From Candidatus Komeilibacteria bacterium RIFCSPLOWO2_02_FULL_48_11 (lineage in GTDB: Bacteria; Patescibacteriota; Patescibacteriia; UBA2169): a stretch of 7,077 nucleotides of DNA. Shown here in pieces: positions 1 to 6,560 of this stretch. The translations under genes were made by a program, and so were the position numbers. Every line of letters starts with the position of its first letter. Position 1 is the stretch's first letter. The notes beneath the pieces were generated by a model that worked only from the letters and a program-made list of their open reading frames with translations, was not told the origin of the DNA and did not search any database. Where the stretch lies: positions 40,824 through 47,900 of the forward strand of contig MHKO01000059.1 of the NCBI GenBank assembly GCA_001818435.1, in the 5' to 3' direction.

Positions 1-589
1 GCGGAAACTTATAGATATTCTGCCAAGGCGTGTGCGGCTCGGGCACGTATAAAAGCCGAAAAAACATATTCAAGGCATCATGATTCAGTTTTGGCGCCAA
101 TGGATGTTTTAGGATGGCTTTTATTTCCGATGAAAAAATAAATCGCTTACCATCCCAATAATAATACAGCGGCTTAATTCCAATCTGGTCACGGGCTAAA
201 AACAATTCCTGTTTTTCTTGATCCCAAATGGCCAGGGCGAACATACCGTTGAATTTTTTCACGCACCCCTGGCCCCATTTTTGGTAAGCAGCCAAAATAA
301 CTTCAGTATCGGTTTTTGTCCGGAAAGGATAACTGCCCTTGAGTTCGGCGCGCAGTTCGCGATAATTATAAAGCTCGCCATTATAAGTAATCGCCAGATG
401 GCCATCAATGCTCTTCATGGGCTGGTGACCGGCCGGGCTCAAATCAATAATACTCAAGCGATTATGGCCCAGAGAAACATGATCGTCAAACCAAGCGCCT
501 TGGTCGTCGGGACCGCGATGTTTGGTCTGCTCCAGCATCTGTCGGAGCAGGGGTTCGTCTTTAAAATTAAATCCGTTAATCCCGCACAT
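1..589 (-). CDS. asnB: Asparagine synthase (glutamine-hydrolysing) family protein, N-terminal glutaminase part (3' end outside window)
   Basis: An open frame runs from the ATG at 589 to the window edge, giving 196 residues of a family usually about 600 long. The protein begins MCGI, so Cys2 becomes the N-terminal nucleophile of a class II (Ntn) glutamine amidotransferase after Met removal. Other family residues are visible: HRGPDD (24-29), R44 in NRLSIID, the NGE triad at 70-72, D94 in KTDTE, and ARDQIGIKPLYY (132-143). This half releases ammonia from glutamine; the ATP-dependent synthetase half lies outside the window. The start is fixed by the catalytic Cys and lies 6 bases after the preceding stop. 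In glycan loci AsnB-like enzymes can amidate sugar uronic acids (WbpS-type) rather than make asparagine. That role is inferred from context only; housekeeping asparagine synthesis remains possible. Confidence 0.95.
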   Translation of the reverse strand, partial: MCGINGFNFKDEPLLRQMLEQTKHRGPDDQGAWFDDHVSLGHNRLSIIDLSPAGHQPMKSIDGHLAITYNGELYNYRELRAELKGSYPFRTKTDTEVILAAYQKWGQGCVKKFNGMFALAIWDQEKQELFLARDQIGIKPLYYYWDGKRFIFSSEIKAILKHPLAPKLNHDALNMFFRLLYVPEPHTPWQNIYKFP

Positions 590-595
590 AAATTA

Positions 596-1240
596 CTATT
601 TCTTTAAAACAAACAAATAACCCAAAGGAAATTTTTCTTTTAATTTTGGCTTTAAACCTAGCAATAAACTATCGCCCAACCAATACCATGGCAAAAGCAC
701 CAAGCGCACCAATCCGGGAAAAAGACATATCAGGGTGTTATAACTGACCGCGAACGGACCGCGGCCGATGCCTTTGATTTCAACTTGGCTGAAACCAGAC
801 TCCTTAAATATTCTCTCCAAACTCTCTTTAGTGTAGCGAAAATAATCATGCGGGTCGGGATGAACATTCACTAAGAAAGGCGTAAAACCAATAACTATGC
901 CGGACGGCTTGAGAACGCGACAGACTTCGGCTGCCAGAAACTTATGATTATATATATGCTCCAGAATATTAAAAAGCAATACCTGGTCAACGCTGCTGCC
1001 GGCAAAGGGCAGCTTGTCTTTTTCCAAATCAAGGCAAGAGGAGCCAGCCGAACTTTTTAAATCAATGCCCGTGAATTGCAAATCAGACGATTTTTTAAAA
1101 AATCGCAAATAACTGGGATTCTCCCCGCCGCCGATATCCAAAACGCGGCCGGATAAGGTGTATTTTTTCAATTCCAAATTCATCAACGTCCGAATCAGCG
1201 TCTTGCCCTTAAAAATTTCTTTAATGATTACTTTGAACAT
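596..1240 (-). CDS. Class I SAM-dependent methyltransferase (Methyltransf_11-like)
   Basis: This is a 214-residue protein with the Rossmann-type SAM fold. Motif I is VLDIGGGENP (33-42), the acidic residue ending strand 2 is D60 (FTGIDL), motif II lies in LPFAGSSVDQVLLFNILEHI (77-96), and the post-I helix with LKPSG follows at 110-114. After strand 5 comes HPDPHDYFRYT (127-137), a motif shared with the other methyltransferase of the locus. The frame could extend to 1345, but that would overlap 95 bases of the upstream glycosyltransferase and add 35 residues with no fold content. I therefore chose the ATG at 1240, 10 bases after the upstream stop. No clear Shine-Dalgarno is present. By context it probably methylates a sugar or a lipid-linked glycan; the acceptor cannot be read from the sequence. 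Confidence 0.9.
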   Translation of the reverse strand: MFKVIIKEIFKGKTLIRTLMNLELKKYTLSGRVLDIGGGENPSYLRFFKKSSDLQFTGIDLKSSAGSSCLDLEKDKLPFAGSSVDQVLLFNILEHIYNHKFLAAEVCRVLKPSGIVIGFTPFLVNVHPDPHDYFRYTKESLERIFKESGFSQVEIKGIGRGPFAVSYNTLICLFPGLVRLVLLPWYWLGDSLLLGLKPKLKEKFPLGYLFVLKK

Positions 1241-1250
1241 ACGGAATAAA

Positions 1251-2270
1251 TTAGAATGAAGCGACGATAAGTTTGATAAGCCGCGGCAGGCTATGATAAG
1301 ACTCAATAACCGCGCGCAGCGCCGTAGCGCCAAGGGGACGCTCAATCTTCTCTAGTAGAGCGCGTTTTATTTCTGGCTCGGAATTATTAGCCAGATATTG
1401 TTTGGGTAATATATTTTGAAACGCCTCATTGGTAGTCAGCACGTCTAAATTGCAGGCTGCTGCTTCCAGCACGTCTTTATCCAAACTGCCGGTTTGGCTT
1501 AGATTAACTAATAAATCCGCGTCTTGATAATGCTTTACTAATTCGCGCTGCGGAATCGCGCCTAAAAACATTATCTTATTTCCAAGTCCCTGGACAGTTA
1601 TAAAATCTTTAATCTGCTGTAAATATTTTTTATCTTTGTCCACCGCCGGGGCTCCAATTAGCTCAAGTGTTATTAATTTTTGCGTTTGGGACGACAGTTC
1701 GGCAAATATCTTCACTAAACTTAATTGATTTTTAGTTGCCGAAACTCGGCCAACGCTGATTATTTTAAACTCAGCGCTTCCTCCCCGCTCTTTTGGCTTA
1801 AAAAATTCAGTATCTATGCCATGGCCGGTTATTCTGACTTTTTTGCTCTTAAGGCGGAAGCTCTCTCGGGAAGCGGTAAAAATCAGATGGGATAATCTCA
1901 AGGCCAATCTTAATTTTAGGTTAACACTTTTGTGCGTGTACCAAAGCCCGATTGGCTTATTCCAAGCTCGCCACAACAAGCCGCCCAGAACAACGTATTC
2001 CGGATTCATGTGGACAAAAACCGCGTCATAATTGTTCCGTTCCTGCCAAATATATTTGTAAAAATTGGCAAGATATTTAATCCGCGATTGGCCGCTCTCT
2101 TTGCCAAGTGGCAAGACTTGAATATTACTGGAAAGACTATACTCTCCTTTGGCCAAACAAATCACAATAACATTTTGGCAATGTTTAGCGAATTCTTCCA
2201 GCCATTGGTGAAAAAAACCTAACACCGGATCATTCTTGTCTACTTTTTGAGCGACAATCAATAATCTCAT
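1251..2270 (-). CDS. GT4-family glycosyltransferase (GT-B fold) with atypical EX7E motif
   Basis: A 339-residue two-domain GT-B enzyme, predicted cytoplasmic or peripheral to the membrane. The N-terminal domain opens with strand 1, RLLIVAQ (2-8), which fixes the start even though it overlaps the previous gene by 41 bases. The linker to the C-terminal domain is GHGIDTEFFKP (149-159). The donor domain carries ISVGRVSATKN (171-181), with R175 and K180 in the usual phosphate-binding places, then IMFLGAI (233-239). The usual EX7E motif is altered: the segment TGSLDKDVLEAAAC (260-273) keeps the second Glu (E269), but the position of the first Glu is Gly261. The ending HSLPRLIKLIV (326-336) is typical of GT4. 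It transfers a sugar from a nucleotide donor; donor and acceptor are unknown. Confidence 0.92.
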   Translation of the reverse strand: MRLLIVAQKVDKNDPVLGFFHQWLEEFAKHCQNVIVICLAKGEYSLSSNIQVLPLGKESGQSRIKYLANFYKYIWQERNNYDAVFVHMNPEYVVLGGLLWRAWNKPIGLWYTHKSVNLKLRLALRLSHLIFTASRESFRLKSKKVRITGHGIDTEFFKPKERGGSAEFKIISVGRVSATKNQLSLVKIFAELSSQTQKLITLELIGAPAVDKDKKYLQQIKDFITVQGLGNKIMFLGAIPQRELVKHYQDADLLVNLSQTGSLDKDVLEAAACNLDVLTTNEAFQNILPKQYLANNSEPEIKRALLEKIERPLGATALRAVIESYHSLPRLIKLIVASF

Positions 2271-3621
2271 AAAATTTTCTTACGCCCCAACTAACGCTGA
2301 AAATCAAAATTAAGGAGTTTACTGGAAATCGGAAGCGGGCGTTGGCTCCAAAACCATTGAACATTGTTGTGGCCGCGAAATAAAAAATTAATAATAGTAA
2401 AAAGACATAAGGCGAAGTTAGTATTTTTCGACGCCACATTAATAGAAACCGCCACAAAAAAGTCAAAAAAATCACAAACCACAATAAACGAAACAGGGCT
2501 ATCAGCGCGAAAGGACTGATTATAAAATCCGTAAAATTATGAATCAAGTCGGCTTTGGCAGGCAACGCGCCCGATATTAAATTAATTTCTTGCAAAAAAC
2601 TAAGAGCGCCGTCATGTGTAAAAAAAGCCGTGGCAGCAACACCCGCGGCCAATATAGATTCATATGGATACTGCTTTAATAACGCAATGGCTCTGTTTTT
2701 AAACTCACCGCTATTAGCTATATCGACGCGCGGATAATCGGCATAACCCTGATTTGTAAAAAAAATCATCTGCGATTCACTAAATCCTTTACCGCTATTC
2801 ATCGAAATAACAGACGGTGCCAAATAAGTAAATAATGTTTCGGAGGCGATCGAAGAATAACCAACCACGCCAAAAACTTTATAATTCCTAATAAACCAGG
2901 GAGACAACACTATCACAAATGAAATAAAAAAAATAAACCCCGTGGACCACTGCTTTTTTTTATGACGCCAATAAGCGAATATTAACCAGCTAAGAATCAA
3001 AAATACGGGTAAATACAATGTAGTCGGACGGAATAAAGTGGCTAATCCCAAATACAAACCAGCTAGTATGGGTATATTGCCAGCGCTGCCGCCTGTTTCG
3101 CCTTTGTGATTAATAACTTTTAACAACTTAATTACGGATAATATGAATAAAAAGAAAAATAAAGTAAAAAACGTTTCCGTTAAAAATTTTACAGACAGCC
3201 ATATTCCAACCGGATCGATTGCCATTAGTAACCCAACAATATTGGCAATTTTTGCCTGGCTAGTGACGCGCCAGGCAATCAACCAGGCCAAAGCCGCTAA
3301 AACGCCTCCTAAAATTATCTGCAAAAAAATAACAAGATAAGCGCCATCAAAGTATAAAAACGGAACCAAAATTACCGGGTAGCCAGGGGTTCTTTTTGTA
3401 TCCGATAAAATTAATGAGTTATCCTGGTCGAAAGAAAATACAGAATGATTAATCAAGTTATAAGCAATTTCATAGTAGCCATCAAATTTGGCGCCGCTGA
3501 CCGCGCTATTGAGATTATAATTTTTTTGGCTTATTATTATGCCAAAAAAAATCAACCGCAGCAGGATGGCTATGCCTGCAATTAATATAACTATTTTATA
3601 TTTTTTTATATAATCTGGCAT
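2230..3621 (-). CDS. Multi-spanning GT-C glycosyltransferase (GT39/RgtA-B-C-D-like, PMT_2)
   Basis: A 463-residue hydrophobic protein with roughly 9 to 11 predicted membrane helices. The first helix is near residues 11-32, followed by an external loop carrying FDGYYEIA, whose Asp is at 47, the place of the catalytic acidic residue of this superfamily. Further signatures are RTPGYP (77-82), LTE at 147-149, PWFIRNY (241-247) and ARFRFP (428-433). Such enzymes transfer a sugar from a polyprenyl-phosphate carrier to glycan, lipid or protein on the outer membrane face. The neighbouring GT2 enzyme is the natural source of its donor. A TTG at 3630 would give a TTGA 4-base overlap with the upstream stop and three more residues; I prefer the ATG at 3621. 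The gene looks more AT-rich than its neighbours, as expected for membrane proteins. Confidence 0.9.
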   Translation of the reverse strand: MPDYIKKYKIVILIAGIAILLRLIFFGIIISQKNYNLNSAVSGAKFDGYYEIAYNLINHSVFSFDQDNSLILSDTKRTPGYPVILVPFLYFDGAYLVIFLQIILGGVLAALAWLIAWRVTSQAKIANIVGLLMAIDPVGIWLSVKFLTETFFTLFFFLFILSVIKLLKVINHKGETGGSAGNIPILAGLYLGLATLFRPTTLYLPVFLILSWLIFAYWRHKKKQWSTGFIFFISFVIVLSPWFIRNYKVFGVVGYSSIASETLFTYLAPSVISMNSGKGFSESQMIFFTNQGYADYPRVDIANSGEFKNRAIALLKQYPYESILAAGVAATAFFTHDGALSFLQEINLISGALPAKADLIHNFTDFIISPFALIALFRLLWFVIFLTFLWRFLLMWRRKILTSPYVFLLLLIFYFAATTMFNGFGANARFRFPVNSLILIFSVSWGVRKFYEIIDCRSKSRQE

Positions 3622-3626
3622 TGGCT

Positions 3627-4340
3627 TCAATGGCGGCGTATCGCATTATAATAAAAAATAAACCACAAGGCCGCTAAACCGTCTTTCCAACCGATTTTTT
3701 TACCCTCGTCATAAGTGCGGCCCGCATAAGAAATACCAACTTCGTAAATTCTAAATTTATGGCCGGCAACCACGGCGGTAATTTCCGGCTCAATGCCAAA
3801 ACGGTTGCTGGATAAATTCTTAACCAAAACATCGCGCACGCGGCGATTGAAACACTTATAACAAGTTTCCATATCCGACAAGTTCAAATTAGTAAAAATA
3901 TTAGAAAGCAGGGTTAAAAGATTATTGCCCGCGTAATGCCAAAAAAATAAAACCCGATGTGGCCGGCCGCCTAAAAATCTGGAGCCATAAACTATGTCAG
4001 CCTGATTCTTTAATAATGGTTCCAGTAAAAGAGGGTATTCGTCCGGATTATATTCCAGATCCGCGTCTTGAATAATAACATAATCGCCAGTGGAGGCAGC
4101 CAGACCCGCGCGCACGGCCGCGCCTTTGCCCTGATTTTTTTCTTTTAATATCGCAATGCAATCCGCGGCCAAACTCTTAATTATTTCGGGGCTATGGTCG
4201 CGCGAGCCGTCGTCAACCATAATAATTTCCTTGGTCAATCCAGCCGGCAATGGCGCCTCCTGGACGCGTTGCCAGATGGCTCGCAAAGTCTTGGCTTCAT
4301 TGTAAATCGGGATGATAATTGAAACTTTTTTATCAAACAT
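3627..4340 (-). CDS. GT2 glycosyltransferase, dolichol/polyprenyl-phosphate mannosyltransferase (DPM1) type
   Basis: A 237-residue GT-A enzyme of normal length for the soluble DPM1-type class. It starts with VSIIIPIYNE (6-15), then VDDGSRD (42-48), the KNQGKGAA donor loop (68-75), and the metal-binding QDADLEY (91-97). Also present are YGSRF (118-122), SDMETCYK (155-162), GIEPE (182-186) and SYAGRTYDEGKKIGWKDG (204-221), all characteristic of the family. There is no C-terminal two-helix anchor of the GtrB/DPMS type. The reaction is transfer of a hexose from a GDP- or UDP-sugar to polyprenyl phosphate at the inner membrane face. The lipid-linked product would feed the GT-C enzyme encoded directly downstream. 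The ATG at 4340 lies 4 bases after the preceding stop. Which sugar is used is not evident. Confidence 0.95.
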   Translation of the reverse strand: MFDKKVSIIIPIYNEAKTLRAIWQRVQEAPLPAGLTKEIIMVDDGSRDHSPEIIKSLAADCIAILKEKNQGKGAAVRAGLAASTGDYVIIQDADLEYNPDEYPLLLEPLLKNQADIVYGSRFLGGRPHRVLFFWHYAGNNLLTLLSNIFTNLNLSDMETCYKCFNRRVRDVLVKNLSSNRFGIEPEITAVVAGHKFRIYEVGISYAGRTYDEGKKIGWKDGLAALWFIFYYNAIRRH

Positions 4341-4344
4341 ACAA

Positions 4345-4956
4345 TCATTTTACGCAAAAAATTATATAGCCGCTTGTCTGTTTTGTTTTTACCTTGCCGA
4401 TTAACGCATCCAGCCAATCGAACATTTTTGTTTTTTTAGAAAACAAAGGAAACAAGTTGGCCAGCGTGGATAAAGCGCCGCGCACATTTTGCATCTCCAC
4501 GCTCTTAAAATCGCGCGTTAAATATTTAACTCCATCGCGGGTAAAACGATAAAAATCTTTATAATAGCCTTCCATCGGGTGATAATAATATAAGAAAGGC
4601 ACATAGATATAGCAATAACCTCCCGGCTTTAATGCTCGATACATTTCTTTAACCGCTTGCTGCGGTTCTTCCACGTGCTCCAAAACAGCTACACAAATGA
4701 ACGCGTCAATACTGTTATCAGCAAAAGGCAGAGTATGAATATCGCCCACAATATCCGGCTTATAATCAGCTACTTTATCCAGAACTTTATAATCAACCTT
4801 GGCAATATAGGGCTCAAGCCATTTATTTTTTGGATCCAGGCGGTTATTTTTACTGCCGTCAACGCGCAAACCGCCGCCAATATCAATAACGGTTTTCTTT
4901 TCCGTAAAAATCTTTTTTAATTTTTCCTGCGCGAAAGCGTCCCAAGGATTTATCAT
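4345..4956 (-). CDS. Class I SAM-dependent methyltransferase (Methyltransf_11-like)
   Basis: A 203-residue methyltransferase. Motif I is VIDIGGG (23-29); the strand carrying the second acidic residue is followed by GDIHTLPFADNSIDAF (71-86), then VAVLEHVEEP (89-98) and the LKPGG turn (109-113). After strand 5 comes YYHPMEGYYKDFYRFTRDG (124-142), which matches the HP...DYFRYT motif of the methyltransferase at 596-1240, so the two are likely divergent paralogues. The stretch between motif I and GDIH is longer than in the other copy and includes RLDPKNKW. The ATG at 4956 lies one base after the preceding stop (TAA), so translation is probably coupled. A role in methylating a glycan residue is inferred from the neighbours; the acceptor is unknown. 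Confidence 0.92.
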   Translation of the reverse strand: MINPWDAFAQEKLKKIFTEKKTVIDIGGGLRVDGSKNNRLDPKNKWLEPYIAKVDYKVLDKVADYKPDIVGDIHTLPFADNSIDAFICVAVLEHVEEPQQAVKEMYRALKPGGYCYIYVPFLYYYHPMEGYYKDFYRFTRDGVKYLTRDFKSVEMQNVRGALSTLANLFPLFSKKTKMFDWLDALIGKVKTKQTSGYIIFCVK

Positions 4957-4957
4957 A

Positions 4958-6079
4958 TTAGACCTGCCATGACTGTTTATATTTTTCTAAATAGGCCTCT
5001 TTATTGCCTAGATTCGCGACTGCGTCTTTAACCTTTAGGCTCAATGCCTGCCGCAGGCTTTTATTTTCGATTAACTTCATCATGCTTGCCGCCAACGCGG
5101 CCGCGTCGCCAACCGGAACAACCAAGCTATTATCTTTATTAATCGCCTCCCCGCCTTCGCCAAGGCTTCGGCGGGCAAGCCCGACCACACCCACATTGGT
5201 GGTAATAATCGGGCAACCGGCGGAGGCGGCTTCAATTAAAGTCCGGCCATAGCCCTCATAATTAGAAGAGTTGAGAAACGCGTCGGCGGTTTTGTAATAT
5301 GAGGCTAAAGAGTCAGTCCAAAGCTCAAAAATAATACTAGTTGATAGTTGTGAGTTGATAGTTGCGAGTTGCAGCCCGTCCTTTTCCGGGCCGTCGCCGA
5401 TAATAATCAGCCCTACTTTAGAATTAGTCTTTACAACTTTAGACATGGCCGTAATGGCCAGCGAGATGTTCTTTTCGCGCGTGAGGCGCGAGGCCATTAA
5501 AATTATAAAATCAAATTGCGGATATTTTTTATGCAGATCGACAGTCACTGGGGCGGACTGAATTTTTTGGACATCAACGAAGATGGGGAGAACAGAAATT
5601 GTTATATTGTTGAATTGTTGAATTGTTAATAAAGATCTTTTAATCCTTTGGCTGACGACACGGATAGAATCAGCTTTTGGCAATAAAAATTTAGCCAGCC
5701 AGACACGAATTCGGTTTTTAAATGATCCTTTGATAAAATACGGGCTTAAAAAATCGGTATGGATTTGTAATTGCAATTTAGCTTTAAGACGACACGCGGC
5801 CAGATAACCAATTAACCCGGTTTCAAAAGGATCTTGAGAGGTAATTAAATCAATATTTTGATTTTTGAACTTCTTGCCCGAATTCCAAGCGCTCCAAAAC
5901 CAAGCCGAGCAAACCGTAGTATTTTGGCTGATAGCAACTGGCTGATTATTATTCTTTTTCTTGCTCAAAACAACAATAAATAATTTTTCCGCCAAAGTGC
6001 CATATTCAACCAGGCGCTTTTGAGCCAGCGAGTCTTTTTCCAGAACACTCTTGTCGGTGCTAAACATTAACACTTTCAT
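4958..6079 (-). CDS. GT4-family glycosyltransferase carrying several intragenic repeats
   Basis: A 373-residue GT-B enzyme. The N-terminal domain runs from KVLMFSTD (2-9) through LITSQDPFETG (78-88) and LQIHTDF (104-110). The linker is SVLPIFVDV (162-170). The donor domain has ASRLTREKN (196-204) with R198 and K203, IIIGDGPEKD (225-234), and a complete EX7E motif in EGYGRTLIE (E275 and E283). VPVGDAAALA (321-330) follows. Three repeat-derived segments interrupt or replace family-typical loops: residues 151-161 (8-base repeats), 237-247 (14-base repeats) and 302-310 (palindrome encoding ARRSLGEGG). Catalytic motifs are intact, so the enzyme is probably active. The start overlaps the end of the GtrA gene by 20 bases. 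It uses a nucleotide-sugar donor; the sugar is unknown. Confidence 0.94.
   Translation of the reverse strand: MKVLMFSTDKSVLEKDSLAQKRLVEYGTLAEKLFIVVLSKKKNNNQPVAISQNTTVCSAWFWSAWNSGKKFKNQNIDLITSQDPFETGLIGYLAACRLKAKLQLQIHTDFLSPYFIKGSFKNRIRVWLAKFLLPKADSIRVVSQRIKRSLLTIQQFNNITISVLPIFVDVQKIQSAPVTVDLHKKYPQFDFIILMASRLTREKNISLAITAMSKVVKTNSKVGLIIIGDGPEKDGLQLATINSQLSTSIIFELWTDSLASYYKTADAFLNSSNYEGYGRTLIEAASAGCPIITTNVGVVGLARRSLGEGGEAINKDNSLVVPVGDAAALAASMMKLIENKSLRQALSLKVKDAVANLGNKEAYLEKYKQSWQV
5045..5059. repeat. Short GC-rich inverted repeat near the end of a GT4 gene
   Basis: Plus-strand GCCTG and CAGGC arms (5046-5050 and 5054-5058) flank a CCG centre. It is coding, translated within SLRQALSL (341-348), a place where GT4 proteins have a normal helix. 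It may be a small member of the palindromic repeat class or simply chance in a Leu/Arg/Gln/Ala-rich helix. Confidence 0.35.
5150..5175. repeat. GC-rich 26-base interrupted palindrome inside a GT4 gene
   Basis: Outer arms CCCGCC (5150-5155) and GGCGGG (5170-5175) pair perfectly, and an inner GCC/GGC pair surrounds a two-base centre. The intervening TTC triplets do not pair. A second small inverted repeat, GGGCAAGCCC (5173-5182), overlaps one edge. On the coding strand the element is translated as ARRSLGEGG (302-310). Without the ten codons LARRSLGEGG the protein reads TTNVGVVG-EAINKDNSLVVPVGD, which fits the GT4 family well, so a 30-base in-frame insertion is likely. Confidence 0.8.
5341..5373 (-). 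repeat. 14-base (two times 7) tandem repeat inside a GT4 gene
   Basis: Plus-strand units TTGATAGTTGTGAG (5341-5354) and TTGATAGTTGCGAG (5355-5368) differ at one base and are followed by a partial unit. On the coding strand it also reads as five consecutive 7-base units of the form CAACTNN. It is translated as QLATINSQLST (residues 237-247), directly after the GDGPEKD turn of the donor domain. Confidence 0.9.
5598..5629 (-). repeat. 8-base tandem repeat inside a GT4 gene
   Basis: There are four adjoining 8-base units on the plus strand: ATTGTTAT, ATTGTTGA, ATTGTTGA and ATTGTTAA. Copies two and three are identical; the outer two differ by one or two bases. On the coding strand the run is translated as LTIQQFNNITI (residues 151-161), just before the SVLPIFVD linker between the two GT-B domains. 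Confidence 0.9.
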
Positions 6080-6560
6080 GCGAAGAGTCTTTCTTAAAGG
6101 TTACGAACTTATTTATAAAGTAGTTAGCCGCGGCCAAAAGACCCATGGCTAAAACTTGCCCGAACAAATACCAAATGTGAAAAACCTCCACAAACACATA
6201 AAGCAGAGCCGGGCCGGAGAAAAAATTTATGGCCCCCAATACTATGTAAATAGCAAATTGCTTTTTGATTCTGCCTAACCCCGGGTCGCGGAATGTCCAA
6301 AATTTCTGCAAAACAAAACTGGTTATGAACGAAGCTATAAAAGCGACGACCGACGAAGTCAAATACCAGACACCAATAATGTCGGTTAAAACATATAAAA
6401 GCATTAAATTAACCGCCGCGGCCGTGCCGCCGGCAAAAAGATATTTTACCCCGGTCTTATGGCGATTAAGCAATTTGGAAACAACCGGAAAGTGCGCCGC
6501 CAAATATCCGTCTATGAATCCTCTTAAAGATTTGTAAGAAAAAAAACTAACAACTTTCAT
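6060..6560 (-). CDS. GtrA family membrane protein (putative polyprenyl-phosphate-sugar translocation)
   Basis: A 166-residue protein with four predicted membrane helices at about 39-59, 66-84, 101-123 and 129-149. The family repeat signature occurs twice: FVLQKFWTFRD (82-92) after helix 2 and NYFINKFVTFK (146-156) after helix 4. The first 35 residues are an amphipathic/basic leader before helix 1, somewhat longer than in typical GtrA proteins of about 120-150 residues. The frame is open back to 6698, but that would overlap about 150 bases of the upstream glycosyltransferase. The ATG at 6560, a 14-base overlap, gives a canonical protein. GtrA proteins are thought to help move lipid-linked sugars across the membrane. 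Here it could serve the GT2 and GT-C enzymes encoded further along the operon. Confidence 0.92.
   Translation of the reverse strand: MKVVSFFSYKSLRGFIDGYLAAHFPVVSKLLNRHKTGVKYLFAGGTAAAVNLMLLYVLTDIIGVWYLTSSVVAFIASFITSFVLQKFWTFRDPGLGRIKKQFAIYIVLGAINFFSGPALLYVFVEVFHIWYLFGQVLAMGLLAAANYFINKFVTFKKDSSHESVNV

Noticed and set aside
218..607. Plus-strand frame of 129 codons
   Set aside because: It is antisense to the AsnB glutaminase frame, whose catalytic motifs are all intact. The plus-strand product shows no recognisable domain.
1241..1345. 35-residue N-terminal extension of the methyltransferase at 596-1240
   Set aside because: It would lie wholly within the upstream GT4 gene and its intergenic gap, and it adds Arg/Leu/Ser-rich sequence with no fold role. 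The internal ATG at 1240 fits the gene spacing.
1266..1345. GATAAG triplicate (1266-1300) and the AGCGCC direct repeat near 1320 at the end of a GT4 gene
   Set aside because: The encoded residues (HSLPRLIKLIV, LGATALRA) match the normal GT4 C-terminal helices, so these are more likely chance or codon-driven repeats than an inserted element.
1932..2222. Plus-strand frames inside the GT4 gene at 1251-2270, including one at 1816-2031
   Set aside because: They overlap a well-supported minus-strand gene, have no domain signature and no plausible ribosome binding site.
2291..2482. Second minus-strand frame within the GT-C gene
   Set aside because: It is a shifted frame of the membrane protein with no independent signature; the main frame continues through it with the conserved ARFRFP motif, so there is no frameshift.
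6265..6537. Plus-strand frame opposite GtrA, and similar frames at 6671-6883, 5004-5252, 5355-5561 and 4657-4920
   Set aside because: All are antisense shadows of recognisable minus-strand genes and have no homology cues.
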